Numbered from the stretch's first letter, positions 35,399 to 44,778 are shown. The stretch is 64,000 bases of DNA from Phycisphaeraceae bacterium (GCA_019636795.1 JAHBWW010000006.1:227253-291252), one strand, 5' to 3'. Numbers and translations: made by a program. Notes: generated by a model from the letters alone, not told the origin.

Positions 35399-36223
35399 TC
35401 ACGAACAACCATCGCTGAACGACTGAAGGAATGCCAGCACGTCGAAGAAGTCAAAGAGGCCATCAGGGACAAGGTCAGCACGCGGATCGTTGTTGCTGAA
35501 AGCCTGAAGAAAGAGTTGCACATCGAAAAAATCGAGTTTCCCGTCGTTGTTGAAATCGGCTGGACACGGGATCGGCAGGAACTCGACGCCATGCAGCACG
35601 ATCGAGTAAGGCCCGATCTCGCCAGGTCCAGACCAGTCTTCAATGAAGTCGTTTCCACCTGGGCCGTCGGGGCCTGAGACTTCACCGCTCATCGTGAACT
35701 CGAAGATTGGATCGAGGTCGGGCCCAGCAAGCGGGAATGATGATCGCCCGGAAATCGCGAGCAAGTACAGCCCCGGCGCGACAAGCATCGACCCCGAGCC
35801 ATCGGTCGATTGTCCGGTGATGGTGGCAGCCGGGTCAGCGGGATTTGGTCCCTGACTCGCAACAATGCCAAAGCCATCGATGTTGAATAAGTAAAGTGCG
35901 GACGGGAATTCGCAAAAGCCGCCGAGCAGCACATCGGTCGAAGCAAGGAATGCGTTGGGGTCGACGATGTTGATCAGGTACATGTCCTGAAAGTCGCCCC
36001 CGAGTCCGCGATCGGGCAGCGGCGGCAGACCCTGAAGTTCACCATTGATCTTGGTGACGACGCCATTGCCGGTGACGGGCTGCGCGGTGCCGGGCAGGTT
36101 GCCGGCGTCATTGATCTCCGGCCATTCCGGTCCTGCTTGAGCGGCATTCGCACACAACATAATCGCGAGCAAGAACATTCGTACACAAGCAGGATGACGC
36201 AGGTTGATGGGCATGATGCACAT
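35399..36223 (-). CDS. Exported protein with C-terminal dockerin-like repeat
   Basis: The 274-residue protein has an N-terminal signal sequence (MFLLAIMLCANAAQA, cleavage likely after AQA) and a body that begins GPEWPEINDAGNLPGTAQ. It ends with two Asp-rich repeats (ADFNNDGKLDFFDVQLFLQA and LVPDGLFDFFDVLAFLQSFS), the dockerin/EF-hand-like tail frequent in Phycisphaerae. It is a paralog of the next gene upstream, whose tail is different. Function of the body is unknown. The start is uncertain among ATG codons at 36223, 36214 and 36178. Confidence 0.75.
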   Translation of the reverse strand: MCIMPINLRHPACVRMFLLAIMLCANAAQAGPEWPEINDAGNLPGTAQPVTGNGVVTKINGELQGLPPLPDRGLGGDFQDMYLINIVDPNAFLASTDVLLGGFCEFPSALYLFNIDGFGIVASQGPNPADPAATITGQSTDGSGSMLVAPGLYLLAISGRSSFPLAGPDLDPIFEFTMSGEVSGPDGPGGNDFIEDWSGPGEIGPYSIVLHGVEFLPIPCPADFNNDGKLDFFDVQLFLQAFSNNDPRADLVPDGLFDFFDVLAFLQSFSDGCS

Positions 36224-36241
36224 CGTAGAGTGTGGGTTCGG

Positions 36242-36910
36242 TCAATATCTGCGGCGTTTGCAGGTGCATGCTCCAAGTAGAAGCAGCGCAAGTGACGCCG
36301 GAGCAGGAATGAACACCGCCCCTTGCAACGCGATTTGATAAAAGCCAATTTGCCCGGGACCGGCCCAGTCGGTAATCGGGAACGCGCCGCCAGGGCCATC
36401 CGGGCCCGAGATCTCGTTTGGAATCAGAAACGAAAAGATCTGCTCCGGACCCGCGACCGGGACATTCAGCCCACCAGTAATGGCAAGGTAATACTCGCCC
36501 GGCGCGACGAGCTCGGCATTCGAGCCGTCGTTGGAGAGTGATGTGATCGTGGCCGAGAGTCCGATACCGAGGTTGGCAAGCAACCCTCGCCCGTCGAGCG
36601 TGAAGAGAAAGAGGTTGGAATCAAACGTGCTCGATCCACCCAGGAAGAGATCGGTTGACGCGAAAAAGGCTGCAGGGTTGTTGATGCGGATGCGGTACAT
36701 GTCCTGAAAGTCACCCATCAGCCCGCGATCGGGGAGCGGGGGCACACCCTCAAGCTGGCCACTGATCTTGGAGAGCGGCCCGACGCCGATCACGGATTGA
36801 GCCGTTCCGGGGAGTGAGCCCGCATCGCCAACTTCGGGCCATTCTGGCCCAGAACAGGCGATGTGTGAACACGAAGCAATTGCAACGACAGCAGTAACTC
36901 GGTGGAACAT
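36242..36910 (-). CDS. Exported protein with PEP-CTERM-like tail (paralog)
   Basis: The 222-residue product shares its body with the following gene (GPEWPEVGDAGSLPGTAQ and PPLPDRGLMGDFQDMYRI), but its C-terminus is a PEP-CTERM-like sorting signal: a PAPAS motif, a hydrophobic helix (LALLLLGACTC) and a basic KRRRY end. Such tails are normally cut by an exosortase; none was seen in the window. A signal peptide starts at the ATG at 36910. The 18-bp gap to the paralog suggests co-transcription. Confidence 0.75.
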   Translation of the reverse strand: MFHRVTAVVAIASCSHIACSGPEWPEVGDAGSLPGTAQSVIGVGPLSKISGQLEGVPPLPDRGLMGDFQDMYRIRINNPAAFFASTDLFLGGSSTFDSNLFLFTLDGRGLLANLGIGLSATITSLSNDGSNAELVAPGEYYLAITGGLNVPVAGPEQIFSFLIPNEISGPDGPGGAFPITDWAGPGQIGFYQIALQGAVFIPAPASLALLLLGACTCKRRRY

Positions 36911-37102
36911 GGATCGTCTCTCTCTCCGTCCAGTGCGACAGACGCTTTGGTCTGTACATAGGGTAGCAAAAAGGTTGGGAAACTCCAAGGTCAATCTTGA
37001 TTTTAGGTGTTCGGACACAGTTCTAGGAACAAAGCCAAGGAAACTTGGGCAAGTGCGGGACTGTGGTTGCGCCGGACGACTAACGCGTTCGGGCACTGTG
37101 CG

Positions 37103-38137
37103 TTAAAACTCCGCCACTTTGCCTGTGGTCAGGCTAGTCAGTTCGGCATGAAGCAGGCGCGTCACGAGCAGCGCATCATCGAGCGAGACCCGCGGAGTCG
37201 TGGCACGCCCGAGGGCGAGTTCGATCGCATGCTGCACTTCGGCCTCGTACGCCGTCAGTCTCGGGAGCGGGGGGGCATGCGAGCCGTCGGCCGAGTGCAT
37301 CAGCAGCGTCGGCTCGCGGGCAAAGTCAAAGTCCGCAACCGCCCGCTCAAACTCGATCATGAAACGAATCCGAAACGGGAAACTCGGCGCATTGACCCAG
37401 CCACCTTCCGCAATGATGTGGCCCGGGATTCCGGGGTAGTGATACGCGGTGGTGATGTGAGAAGGCGTGCCGAATGATCTGAGGGACTCTGGCGGGCCAA
37501 GCAGCCCGAGGATGAAGTCGGCGTCGTGGACATGAAGATCGAAGAGCACGCCGCCACTGCGCGATGGGTCTAGATAGAAATCGTGTGCCCACGACGGCGG
37601 AGAGCCGAGACGCTCGAAACGAGCGCTGATGACGCTTCCATAACGACCGTCGCGAACAGCATCAAGCATGAGAGTCCATCCAGGCCAGAAACGTTTGCAC
37701 ATCGCCGGGAGGCACAGCGTCTTCGATTCGCGCGCGACACCGATCAGCCGTTCAATCGCTTCGACCGAAATGGCGACGGGCTTTTCAACGATGACATGCT
37801 TGCCCGCTCGCAGGGCTGCAATCGCCAGATCGACGTGTGTGTCCGTGTGCGTCGCGATGCTGACAAGGCCGACACGCTCATCAGCAAGCAGATCGCGCGG
37901 ATTTGTATACGTCGCGACGCTGCTCGGGTCGAAAAGCAGTACTGAATCTGTCGTGTTGATGTTGCCGGCCGTGGTGGAGAGGCCGGTGAGCCGCTCCGGG
38001 TTCTGGTCGCTCACAGCAACCAGCGCAACGGGCAATCCGTCGCGTGCAGCACGGTGATAGGCAGCAACATGGGTCTGGCCCATGAATCCAAGGCCGATGA
38101 CGGCGACGCCGAGCGGAATGGAGTCTGTTTCGTGCAT
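37103..38137 (-). CDS. Gfo/Idh/MocA-family oxidoreductase
   Basis: The 344-residue protein has an N-terminal NAD(P)-binding fold (VAVIGLGFMGQTHVAAYHRA), the EKPVAIS motif near residue 120 and a C-terminal catalytic domain with FDLHVHDADFILGLLG. The family oxidises sugars, inositols and related polyols. It is the last gene of a three-gene leftward operon with a sugar isomerase-like protein and a NagB-PIG-L fusion, so it probably acts in amino-sugar or related catabolism. The substrate is not known. Confidence 0.88.
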   Translation of the reverse strand: MHETDSIPLGVAVIGLGFMGQTHVAAYHRAARDGLPVALVAVSDQNPERLTGLSTTAGNINTTDSVLLFDPSSVATYTNPRDLLADERVGLVSIATHTDTHVDLAIAALRAGKHVIVEKPVAISVEAIERLIGVARESKTLCLPAMCKRFWPGWTLMLDAVRDGRYGSVISARFERLGSPPSWAHDFYLDPSRSGGVLFDLHVHDADFILGLLGPPESLRSFGTPSHITTAYHYPGIPGHIIAEGGWVNAPSFPFRIRFMIEFERAVADFDFAREPTLLMHSADGSHAPPLPRLTAYEAEVQHAIELALGRATTPRVSLDDALLVTRLLHAELTSLTTGKVAEF

Positions 38138-38143
38138 GGATAA

Positions 38144-38974
38144 CTATTGGCGTGATGAAGGCATGTGTTGTGCGATGAGTGCGAGGGCGTGCCTGATATC
38201 GGCAGCGCGCGTTGTCCCGCCCTCACGTTCGACGATCAGGTTGATTGTTTGCGGACATGACTCGATCACCGCAAGGAATGTCGGCCAATCGACCGCGCCA
38301 TCTCCGGCCCGCATTTCCGTGCCCCACGTTCCGGGCGTTTGGGTCGGCAATGCGTCCTTGATGTGGGCTTGCACGACATGCGGCGCAAGAGAGCGCAACG
38401 CAGCAAGCGGCTCGCCCGTGCCATAGAGAATCATGTTCGCCGGGTCGAAGTTGATCCCAACTCCCGGGCGATTCAGATCGCGAAGCACACCTTCCTGCGT
38501 CAGAGCAGTTTCCTGCCCGGTTTCAAAGGCAATGCGAATGTTGCGACCAGCAAAGGTGTCGGTGACTTTCTGGAGCCGATCGACGAGTGTGCGGCGTTCC
38601 GGGCCATCCCCTTCCGGCAGAAATCCGGCGTGAAGCGTGACAAGATTGATTTCAAGTGTGGCAGCAATGTCAGCAAGCGCAGCAGCATTGGCAAGGTTCG
38701 CGTGCCAATGACGGTCCGGGCGGACTCCTCCCGACTCACGGATGGATTCGAGACTGGTGTAGTCCTCACCGATCGGAGCCCACATGCCCGAGAGAATGCG
38801 CACTCCCGCGCGGCTGAGCGCCTCGCGTGTTGCTTCAAGAGTCCACTCTCCAGTACGAATCGGATCGAGCGCGAGCTGCACACCCGTCGCGCCAAGGTCA
38901 CGAAGCCCGCTGGCAAGTTCAGCAGGCGACGCAGGCTGAAGCGACCACGAGCACACGCCGATACGACCGATCAT
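38144..38974 (-). CDS. Sugar phosphate isomerase/epimerase-like TIM barrel
   Basis: The 276-residue protein fits the xylose isomerase-like TIM barrel superfamily: IGVCSWSLQ at the start, NLVTLHAGFLPEG, IAFETGQET, GINFDPANMI and HIKDALP. These supply the His, Glu and Asp metal ligands used in isomerases and endonuclease IV folds. The start ATG at 38974 has AGGAGG upstream and overlaps the preceding gene's TGA by 4 bp. The Gfo/Idh gene follows 6 bp after its stop. The exact substrate is unknown. Confidence 0.82.
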   Translation of the reverse strand: MIGRIGVCSWSLQPASPAELASGLRDLGATGVQLALDPIRTGEWTLEATREALSRAGVRILSGMWAPIGEDYTSLESIRESGGVRPDRHWHANLANAAALADIAATLEINLVTLHAGFLPEGDGPERRTLVDRLQKVTDTFAGRNIRIAFETGQETALTQEGVLRDLNRPGVGINFDPANMILYGTGEPLAALRSLAPHVVQAHIKDALPTQTPGTWGTEMRAGDGAVDWPTFLAVIESCPQTINLIVEREGGTTRAADIRHALALIAQHMPSSRQ

Positions 38975-40968
38975 GAGCGAGCCTCCTGTCTGAGCGAGCC
39001 ATCGGCCTCGCTGGGTTGCCACTGTACAAAACCCTCGATGGCCTGATACTCAGGCAGCCCGAGTTTGTCGTAGAGCATGGCCGTATTCCGATTGCGATCC
39101 TCAGCACGCTTCCAGAACTCGCGAGCATCCGATCCACCCGGGAATGGCGCACGATCCTTCTGCGACTGATGCTTGAAAATCGCCAGTCGCTTGCGTTCGA
39201 CTTCGCTCGGGCTCAAGGGCACCGCCATGTCGATCTCGTGAGGCTCCCATTCCTGCCACGCGCCGCGATACAGCCAGACTTCGCAGCCCTTCATCCAAGA
39301 CTCACGTGCGAGCTGATGCAGCGCCGACGTCACCGCGGCCAGACAAACCCGATGTGTGCCATGCGGGTCAGAGAGATCACCGGCAACATACACCAGATGC
39401 GGCTTGATGCGCTGCAGAATCTCGATGGTGATATCCACATCGCGCGACGAGATAGGGTTCTTGCGCACGCGACCGGTTTCGTAAAACGGCAGATCGAGAA
39501 AGTGGATATTGGCCTCTGGCACACCGCTGAAACGTGCTCCGGCCCGCGCCTCGGCACGCCGAATCAGCCCCTTGACAGTCTGCAGCTGCGGGCTGTCAAT
39601 GTCACCCGGCTTCTTGTCGCGAATGAAACGCTTGATATCGCTGGCAAGATTGCGCGCCTTGTCCTCTCCGAAGTTGAGTTGATCGCACAGTTCGCTCACG
39701 AAGTCGATGTGCTTCTCGGCTTCTTCATCAAACACCGCGATATTGCCCGAAGTCTGGTACGCCACGTGAACCTCGTGGCCCTGGTCGCACAGACGGATAA
39801 ACGTGCCACCCATCGAGATCACATCGTCATCGGGGTGCGGGCTGAAAATCAGCGCGCGCTTCGGATGAATATCAGGCCCGTTGGCATCGTCCACACCCTT
39901 GCCTGCGATGAAGCGCGGGCGGCCGGGCTTGCCGCCTGGCCAGCCTGTGATCGTGCGCTGTATCGTCTTGAAGACTTGGATGTTGATGTCATACGCCGAG
40001 CCTCGCTCACTCAGAAGTTCCGCAAGCCCATGCTCGTTGTAGTCCTGCTCGGTGAGTTTGGTGATGGGCTTGCCCAACTCAAGCGCGAGCCATATGACCG
40101 CCCGCTTCGTGGTCGGCGCGTCCCACGTCAGGCCCACATCAGCGATCGGTCCGAGCAGCCAAGGCGACTTGAAACGAGTGAGTTCCGCAGCTGCTGCCGG
40201 GTCGAGCATGAAGCGCGCGTCAGGGTGTTCCTGAAGATACGTGGCAGGAATCGTGTGCGTGATCGGCCCTTCGACGGCGCTGCGAACTACCGGGGCCTTG
40301 TGTTCACCGAATGCCATCAAAAGCAACCGACGAGCGCCGAGAATCGTGCCGATACCCATGGTTATGGCCTTGGTCGGCACGTTGCGCTCGCCGAAAAAAT
40401 CGCTCGCCGCGTCGCCTCGCGTGATTCGATCAAGCGTAATCAGGCGTGTGCGGCTCTCACGCGAAGAACCCGGCTCATTGAACCCCACATGCCCCGTGCG
40501 CCCGATGCCGAGCAACTGAAGGTCGATTCCCCCGGCTGCTTCGATCGCACGCTCATACTCGCGGCAGAAATCACCAATCGCCGCCCGATCGAGCGAACCA
40601 TCCGGAATGTGAATGTTGCCTCGATCAATGTCAACATGGTCGAACAGATATTCATGCATGAATCGGCGATAACTCTGAAGTTCGCTCGGGTGCATCGGCC
40701 AATATTCGTCAAGATTGAAGGTCACGACGTTGCGAAACGAAAGTCCCTCGTCCTTGTGCAACCGAACCAGTTCGTTATACACCGCCTGTGGCGTTGACCC
40801 GGTCGCCAGACCTAGCACAGCACGTCGGTTTGCAGCGGCGCGGGCAGTGATGAGGTCCGCGATTTCTCGAGCAACCGCCACGCTGGCCTGCATGCTCGAG
40901 GCGTGAACCGTGACGGGAATGCGTTCTGTCACTGAATGTCCGGCGTGAAGATGTGATGCAGCGGGCAT
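38971..40968 (-). CDS. NagB-like glucosamine-6-phosphate deaminase fused to PIG-L deacetylase
   Basis: The 665-residue product has a NagB domain (about 20-285) and a PIG-L/LmbE domain from about residue 395. NagB motifs are GLATGSTP, FNLDEYWPM (Asp 87) and LGIGRTGHVGFNEPGS. In that last motif Thr 158 replaces the Asp that is D141 in E. coli NagB; His 160 and Glu 165 are kept. PIG-L motifs are FSPHPDDDVISMGG and SDPHGTHR, the zinc site of N-acetylglucosaminyl deacetylases. The pairing suggests deacetylation and deamination of amino sugars by one protein. The start is the ATG at 40968; upstream frame extension is not conserved. Confidence 0.85.
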   Translation of the reverse strand: MPAASHLHAGHSVTERIPVTVHASSMQASVAVAREIADLITARAAANRRAVLGLATGSTPQAVYNELVRLHKDEGLSFRNVVTFNLDEYWPMHPSELQSYRRFMHEYLFDHVDIDRGNIHIPDGSLDRAAIGDFCREYERAIEAAGGIDLQLLGIGRTGHVGFNEPGSSRESRTRLITLDRITRGDAASDFFGERNVPTKAITMGIGTILGARRLLLMAFGEHKAPVVRSAVEGPITHTIPATYLQEHPDARFMLDPAAAAELTRFKSPWLLGPIADVGLTWDAPTTKRAVIWLALELGKPITKLTEQDYNEHGLAELLSERGSAYDINIQVFKTIQRTITGWPGGKPGRPRFIAGKGVDDANGPDIHPKRALIFSPHPDDDVISMGGTFIRLCDQGHEVHVAYQTSGNIAVFDEEAEKHIDFVSELCDQLNFGEDKARNLASDIKRFIRDKKPGDIDSPQLQTVKGLIRRAEARAGARFSGVPEANIHFLDLPFYETGRVRKNPISSRDVDITIEILQRIKPHLVYVAGDLSDPHGTHRVCLAAVTSALHQLARESWMKGCEVWLYRGAWQEWEPHEIDMAVPLSPSEVERKRLAIFKHQSQKDRAPFPGGSDAREFWKRAEDRNRNTAMLYDKLGLPEYQAIEGFVQWQPSEADGSLRQEARS

Positions 40969-41114
40969 GAATTGATCCCAGGGGTTGTCGCATTGTTGGC
41001 GCGGTTTATGGCTCAAAGTGCCAACCACTCCAACACTCATCAACCGTCGCCGCCGTCGCGCTACACTTGAGCCGGTCAAGCTCTGGCCGCACCAACGTGC
41101 TGGCGAGGGAACAC

Positions 41115-42629
41115 ATGTTTGAACGATTGAGCGACGGGTTCGGAAAAGTCTTTCGCAAACTCTCCGGGCAGGGCACAATCACGGAAGCCAACGTCCGTGA
41201 AGCTATGGGCGACGTACGCACCGCCCTGCTCGAAGCCGACGTACACCACGAGATCGTCGACCGCTTCTGCGAGCGTGTTGTCGAGGACGCCGCGGGTCGC
41301 GAGGTCACCAAAAGCCTCAAGCCCGGTCAGGAAATGATCGGCATCGTCCACGAACGCCTCGTCGAACTCCTCGGCGGAGAACCGGGCGACGAAGGCCCCC
41401 TCGCCGCAACTCCGGGCGGCGGCATCATGAGTGTCAGCCCAGGCCCCACAGTCATCATGATGTGCGGCCTTCAAGGCTCCGGAAAAACCACAACCTGCGG
41501 TAAACTGGCAGCATATCTCAAAAAGCGAGGGCGCAGCGTCATGCTCGCCGCTGCCGATCTTCAGAGGCCCGCAGCTGTCGAGCAGCTCGCAACCGTCGCC
41601 GCGCAGGCCGGCGAAATGGCGGGCGGCGCACAGGTGCACTTCTATGGCGAACCAGAAAAGTGCTCCGAATATGGCAAAGCGGTCGGTGTCGCCGTCGGCG
41701 TCTGCCAGAACGCGCTCAAAGCAGCACGGGCAAAGGGCGTGGATGTGCTCATCCTCGACACCGCCGGCCGATTGCACATCAACGAGGAACTCATGGGCGA
41801 ACTGCACGCGGTGCAGCGCGCGCTCAATCCCCATCACATCTTTCTCGTCGTCGACGCCATGACCGGACAGGACGCTGTCAACAGCGCCCGCACCTTCCAC
41901 CAGAAACTCGAAGTCGATGGCATCATCCTCACCAAGTTCGATTCCGACACACGCGGCGGAGCCGCCTTGTCAGTACGTGAAGTCACCGGAGCGCCAGTCC
42001 GCTTCGTCGGAATTGGCGAAAAACTCGACGCTCTCGAAGAGTTTCATCCGCAGCGCATGGCTGGACGCATCCTCGGCATGGGCGACGTCGTCAGCCTCGT
42101 CGAAAAGGCTCAGCAGGAAGTCTCCGAAGAAGAAGCCGAAGCCCTTCAGGCCAAGATGGCCAAGGGCGAAATGACGATGGATGACTTTCTCAAGCAGCTC
42201 AAGACCCTCCGCCGCATGGGGCCGATGAAGCAGTTGCTCGGCATGCTCCCGGGCGTCGGTTCGATGCTCAAGGATGCAAACCTAGACGAGGGCATCCTCG
42301 ATCGCACCGAAGCCATGATTCAATCGATGACCCCCGAGGAACGCAAGACCCCTCGCGTCATGAAGCCTTCGCATCGTCGCCGCGTCGCCAAAGGCAGTGG
42401 CACCGATATCAATGACGTCTCGCAACTCGTCAAGCAGTTCGACGCGATCTCCAAACTCACCAAGCAAATGGCGGGCATGACGGCTAGATCGCGCGTCGAC
42501 GCTGTCAAGGAACTAAAGCGTTCAGGCAGCATGGACGGACTCATGCCAGGCCTCGCAGGCATGAATATGAAAGGCTCGACACGCGCCGAGCCAGCCAAGG
42601 TCAAGCAAAGAAAGAAAAAGAGCCGCTGA
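41115..42629 (+). CDS. ffh: Signal recognition particle protein Ffh
   Basis: The 504-residue protein has the N domain, the GTPase G domain (GLQGSGKTTTCGKLA; DTAGRLHINEELM; TKFDSDTRGG) and a C-terminal Met-rich M domain that binds SRP RNA and signal peptides. It ends in a Lys-rich tail. Ffh targets nascent membrane and exported proteins to the translocon. The ATG at 41115 begins the conserved MFERLSDGFGKV start. The SRP RNA gene was not identified in the window. It is divergent from the NagB-PIG-L gene. Confidence 0.97.
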   Translation: MFERLSDGFGKVFRKLSGQGTITEANVREAMGDVRTALLEADVHHEIVDRFCERVVEDAAGREVTKSLKPGQEMIGIVHERLVELLGGEPGDEGPLAATPGGGIMSVSPGPTVIMMCGLQGSGKTTTCGKLAAYLKKRGRSVMLAAADLQRPAAVEQLATVAAQAGEMAGGAQVHFYGEPEKCSEYGKAVGVAVGVCQNALKAARAKGVDVLILDTAGRLHINEELMGELHAVQRALNPHHIFLVVDAMTGQDAVNSARTFHQKLEVDGIILTKFDSDTRGGAALSVREVTGAPVRFVGIGEKLDALEEFHPQRMAGRILGMGDVVSLVEKAQQEVSEEEAEALQAKMAKGEMTMDDFLKQLKTLRRMGPMKQLLGMLPGVGSMLKDANLDEGILDRTEAMIQSMTPEERKTPRVMKPSHRRRVAKGSGTDINDVSQLVKQFDAISKLTKQMAGMTARSRVDAVKELKRSGSMDGLMPGLAGMNMKGSTRAEPAKVKQRKKKSR

Positions 42630-42666
42630 CATCAACGCTCGCATCAGCCGCGGCTCAACTGAGCAC

Positions 42667-43983
42667 CTATCGACCTGACGCCTGCTCGCTCCCGCTGCCG
42701 AGCAGCGCTTCGAGCCGTTCGAGGCGATGACGCAAGCCCTCGATCTCCGCGTCCTTCTCAGCCCGTAGGGCAGCAATCTGCGCGTCTTTCTCCGTGCGCA
42801 GTTCGCGCAACGCTTCGACCGCAAGGGCTTCAAACCCCGAGATATCAAGCGATTTTCTCCCGCGCGCTTCGCCGACCCACTCAGGAATCACCTGCTCAAC
42901 TTCCTGCGCGATAAATCCGGTGCGCTTTCCCGCAATCGCGCCCATTTCGCTCGGATCGTTGTAATAGAACGTTACCCCCCGCAGCTTGAGCAGCGTGTCC
43001 AGCGAGTTGTCCAGAGGCGTGATATCGCGCTTGGCGCGCGCGTCCGAAAGCGTCGTCCACGCACCACCGCCCGGCTTGTAAGCCGCACCAAAGCTCGAGA
43101 AGTAGAACCGATCGTTGTTCGCCGTGCCGTTCGAATTGCGCGTCGAGATGACAAACCAATCGGCGAAGTTGTTATCCGCAGGGTCATTGCCCAGAACGAG
43201 TGTGAAAAGCGTGGAATTCGTGCCGTTCGGCTCGCGAATGAAGAAGATCGGGTCCGTTGATTCATTCGGCTCCCCGAAGTACAGCCGGTCGTTGCTGCGA
43301 ATCATCAGGTTCCCGCGCACATCCAGCGCCTCCAGCGGCGCATCAGTCCCGATCCCGACTCGACCCTCAAAGTAGTTGCGCCCACCGGTGAAATACGCCG
43401 AGTGCGCCGTCGCGCTGCTGACGTGCCCCGACACGGCAATGCCCGATGTGGCCACGCCATGGATTCCCGTTCCACCCGCCGCTTCACCATAGACGCCCGT
43501 CCCCGCCGCGCTGCTCGTCTTGCCGAATACACCTACCGCATTACCAGCAGTGGCCGCGTTCCAGCCATGAACGCCGTAACCGTTGCGACTGTTTGAACGC
43601 CCGAAAACGCCGTAGTTCGTGCCGGTTGTTGCTTGAGCAAAACCATACACGCCGCGCCCCGCTGTGCTGTTGGCTTGCCCGAACATGCCATACGTTGTGC
43701 CGTTTCCCGCATTGGCAAACCCGAAAAGCGCGCGACCAGCCGTGCTGCTGCTCTGACCGAAGACGGCGTACGTCGTGCCGGTCGCAGCCGTGTTATTGGC
43801 AAAGATCGCTCGCAGCGCAGTCGTGCGCACATCCAGAGGATACGCAGGATTGGTTGTTCCGATGCCGACGTTACCAGCGTTGTAGTAAATACGCGTTCCT
43901 GCGACCGTCCACTGGGCATGCGCCGATGTTGCCAGAGCGCCGATGGCCGTTGCAATCAGTGCGCTTACGAATTTCTTGCTCAT
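42667..43983 (-). CDS. Exported repeat protein with S74-type intramolecular chaperone domain
   Basis: The 438-residue protein has a signal peptide (LIATAIGALATSAHA), then repeats around YGVFGRSNSRNGYGVHG and related Gly-rich units (about 70-200), then GIGTDAPLEALDVRGN. The C-terminus carries the peptidase S74/endosialidase chaperone domain (SDARAKRDITPLDNSLDTLL, about 330-350), followed by an Asp/Glu-rich coiled coil. In phage tail fibres this domain trimerises the fibre and cuts itself off at a Ser. Here the signal peptide implies a cell-surface fibre-like protein rather than a virion part. Confidence 0.8.
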   Translation of the reverse strand: MSKKFVSALIATAIGALATSAHAQWTVAGTRIYYNAGNVGIGTTNPAYPLDVRTTALRAIFANNTAATGTTYAVFGQSSSTAGRALFGFANAGNGTTYGMFGQANSTAGRGVYGFAQATTGTNYGVFGRSNSRNGYGVHGWNAATAGNAVGVFGKTSSAAGTGVYGEAAGGTGIHGVATSGIAVSGHVSSATAHSAYFTGGRNYFEGRVGIGTDAPLEALDVRGNLMIRSNDRLYFGEPNESTDPIFFIREPNGTNSTLFTLVLGNDPADNNFADWFVISTRNSNGTANNDRFYFSSFGAAYKPGGGAWTTLSDARAKRDITPLDNSLDTLLKLRGVTFYYNDPSEMGAIAGKRTGFIAQEVEQVIPEWVGEARGRKSLDISGFEALAVEALRELRTEKDAQIAALRAEKDAEIEGLRHRLERLEALLGSGSEQASGR

Positions 43984-44064
43984 CGTCTTTCCTTTCCGAG
44001 TTCTAACCCGACTGCAAGGGTATTCATACGACAGCTACGCGGCTTGCGGTTCTGCTCCGCATCA

Positions 44065-44778
44065 TCAAATCGCAATCGATAACGCTTCAAAAGTCTCACG
44101 TTCGAGTGGATCGGGAAGTTCGCCAAGGGCAATTGCCTGTGCTACGTCATAAGAACCCGATCGCACACGCCGCAACGCGCGGAGCATCCCCCCGGTTTGG
44201 AGGGACACGCCGATATCGCGCGCCAGACTGCGAATGTACGTCCCCTTGCCACATGTGATCGACAGGTCAAGCATCGGCCACTCATAGCCAAGAATGTCGA
44301 TCGCATCGATTCGTACCGGGCGTGCCTCGACCGGCACAGGCTTGCCCTCGCGCGCCAGTTCATACGCCCGGCGTCCTCCGACACGCATGGCAGAGTGCGC
44401 CGGCGGCAACTGTGCGACTGTCCCAACCCACTCGGACAGAGCATTGCGCACGCGCTCTATCGTCGGTGCCTCCTCGATCACAACAGCCACAGGTTCCGAC
44501 TCCAGATCCTGCGTCGGGCTCGAGACCGAGAGATCAATGCTCGTGTGATAGACCTTCGTGCCGTCCATCACACTCTGACACAAACGCGTCGCACGCCCGA
44601 CCATCACGACCAGAAGCCCCGTCGCCAGAGGATCGAGCGTTCCCCCATGCCCGACCTTGATGCGTTTGGGCGCCCCACCAGCCCGCAGTTTGCCGCGCAC
44701 CTTCGCGCACACACTCATCGAAGTGTGGTACAGCGGCTTGTCGATCAGCAGCACACCGGCGATCGGGTCTTCGTTCAT
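44065..44778 (-). CDS. truB: tRNA pseudouridine(55) synthase TruB
   Basis: The 237-residue protein has the TruB signature KVGHGGTLDPLATGLL with the catalytic Asp (about residue 49), KVYHTSIDLSVSSPTQD and YIRSLARDIGVSL. It converts U55 to pseudouridine in the T loop of tRNAs. The C-terminal PUA extension found in some homologs is absent, as in the short class. The ATG at 44778 overlaps the upstream glycosyltransferase stop by 4 bp. Confidence 0.95.
   Translation of the reverse strand: MNEDPIAGVLLIDKPLYHTSMSVCAKVRGKLRAGGAPKRIKVGHGGTLDPLATGLLVVMVGRATRLCQSVMDGTKVYHTSIDLSVSSPTQDLESEPVAVVIEEAPTIERVRNALSEWVGTVAQLPPAHSAMRVGGRRAYELAREGKPVPVEARPVRIDAIDILGYEWPMLDLSITCGKGTYIRSLARDIGVSLQTGGMLRALRRVRSGSYDVAQAIALGELPDPLERETFEALSIAI

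Noticed and set aside
39016-40797. Long plus-strand ORF (593 codons) opposite the NagB-PIG-L gene
   Set aside because: Arg/His-rich translation without motifs; the minus-strand gene has clear NagB and PIG-L signatures.
42619-42656. Inverted repeat at the ffh stop codon as a terminator
   Set aside because: Only a 7-bp stem with a loop of about 24 bases and no T run; too weak to list.
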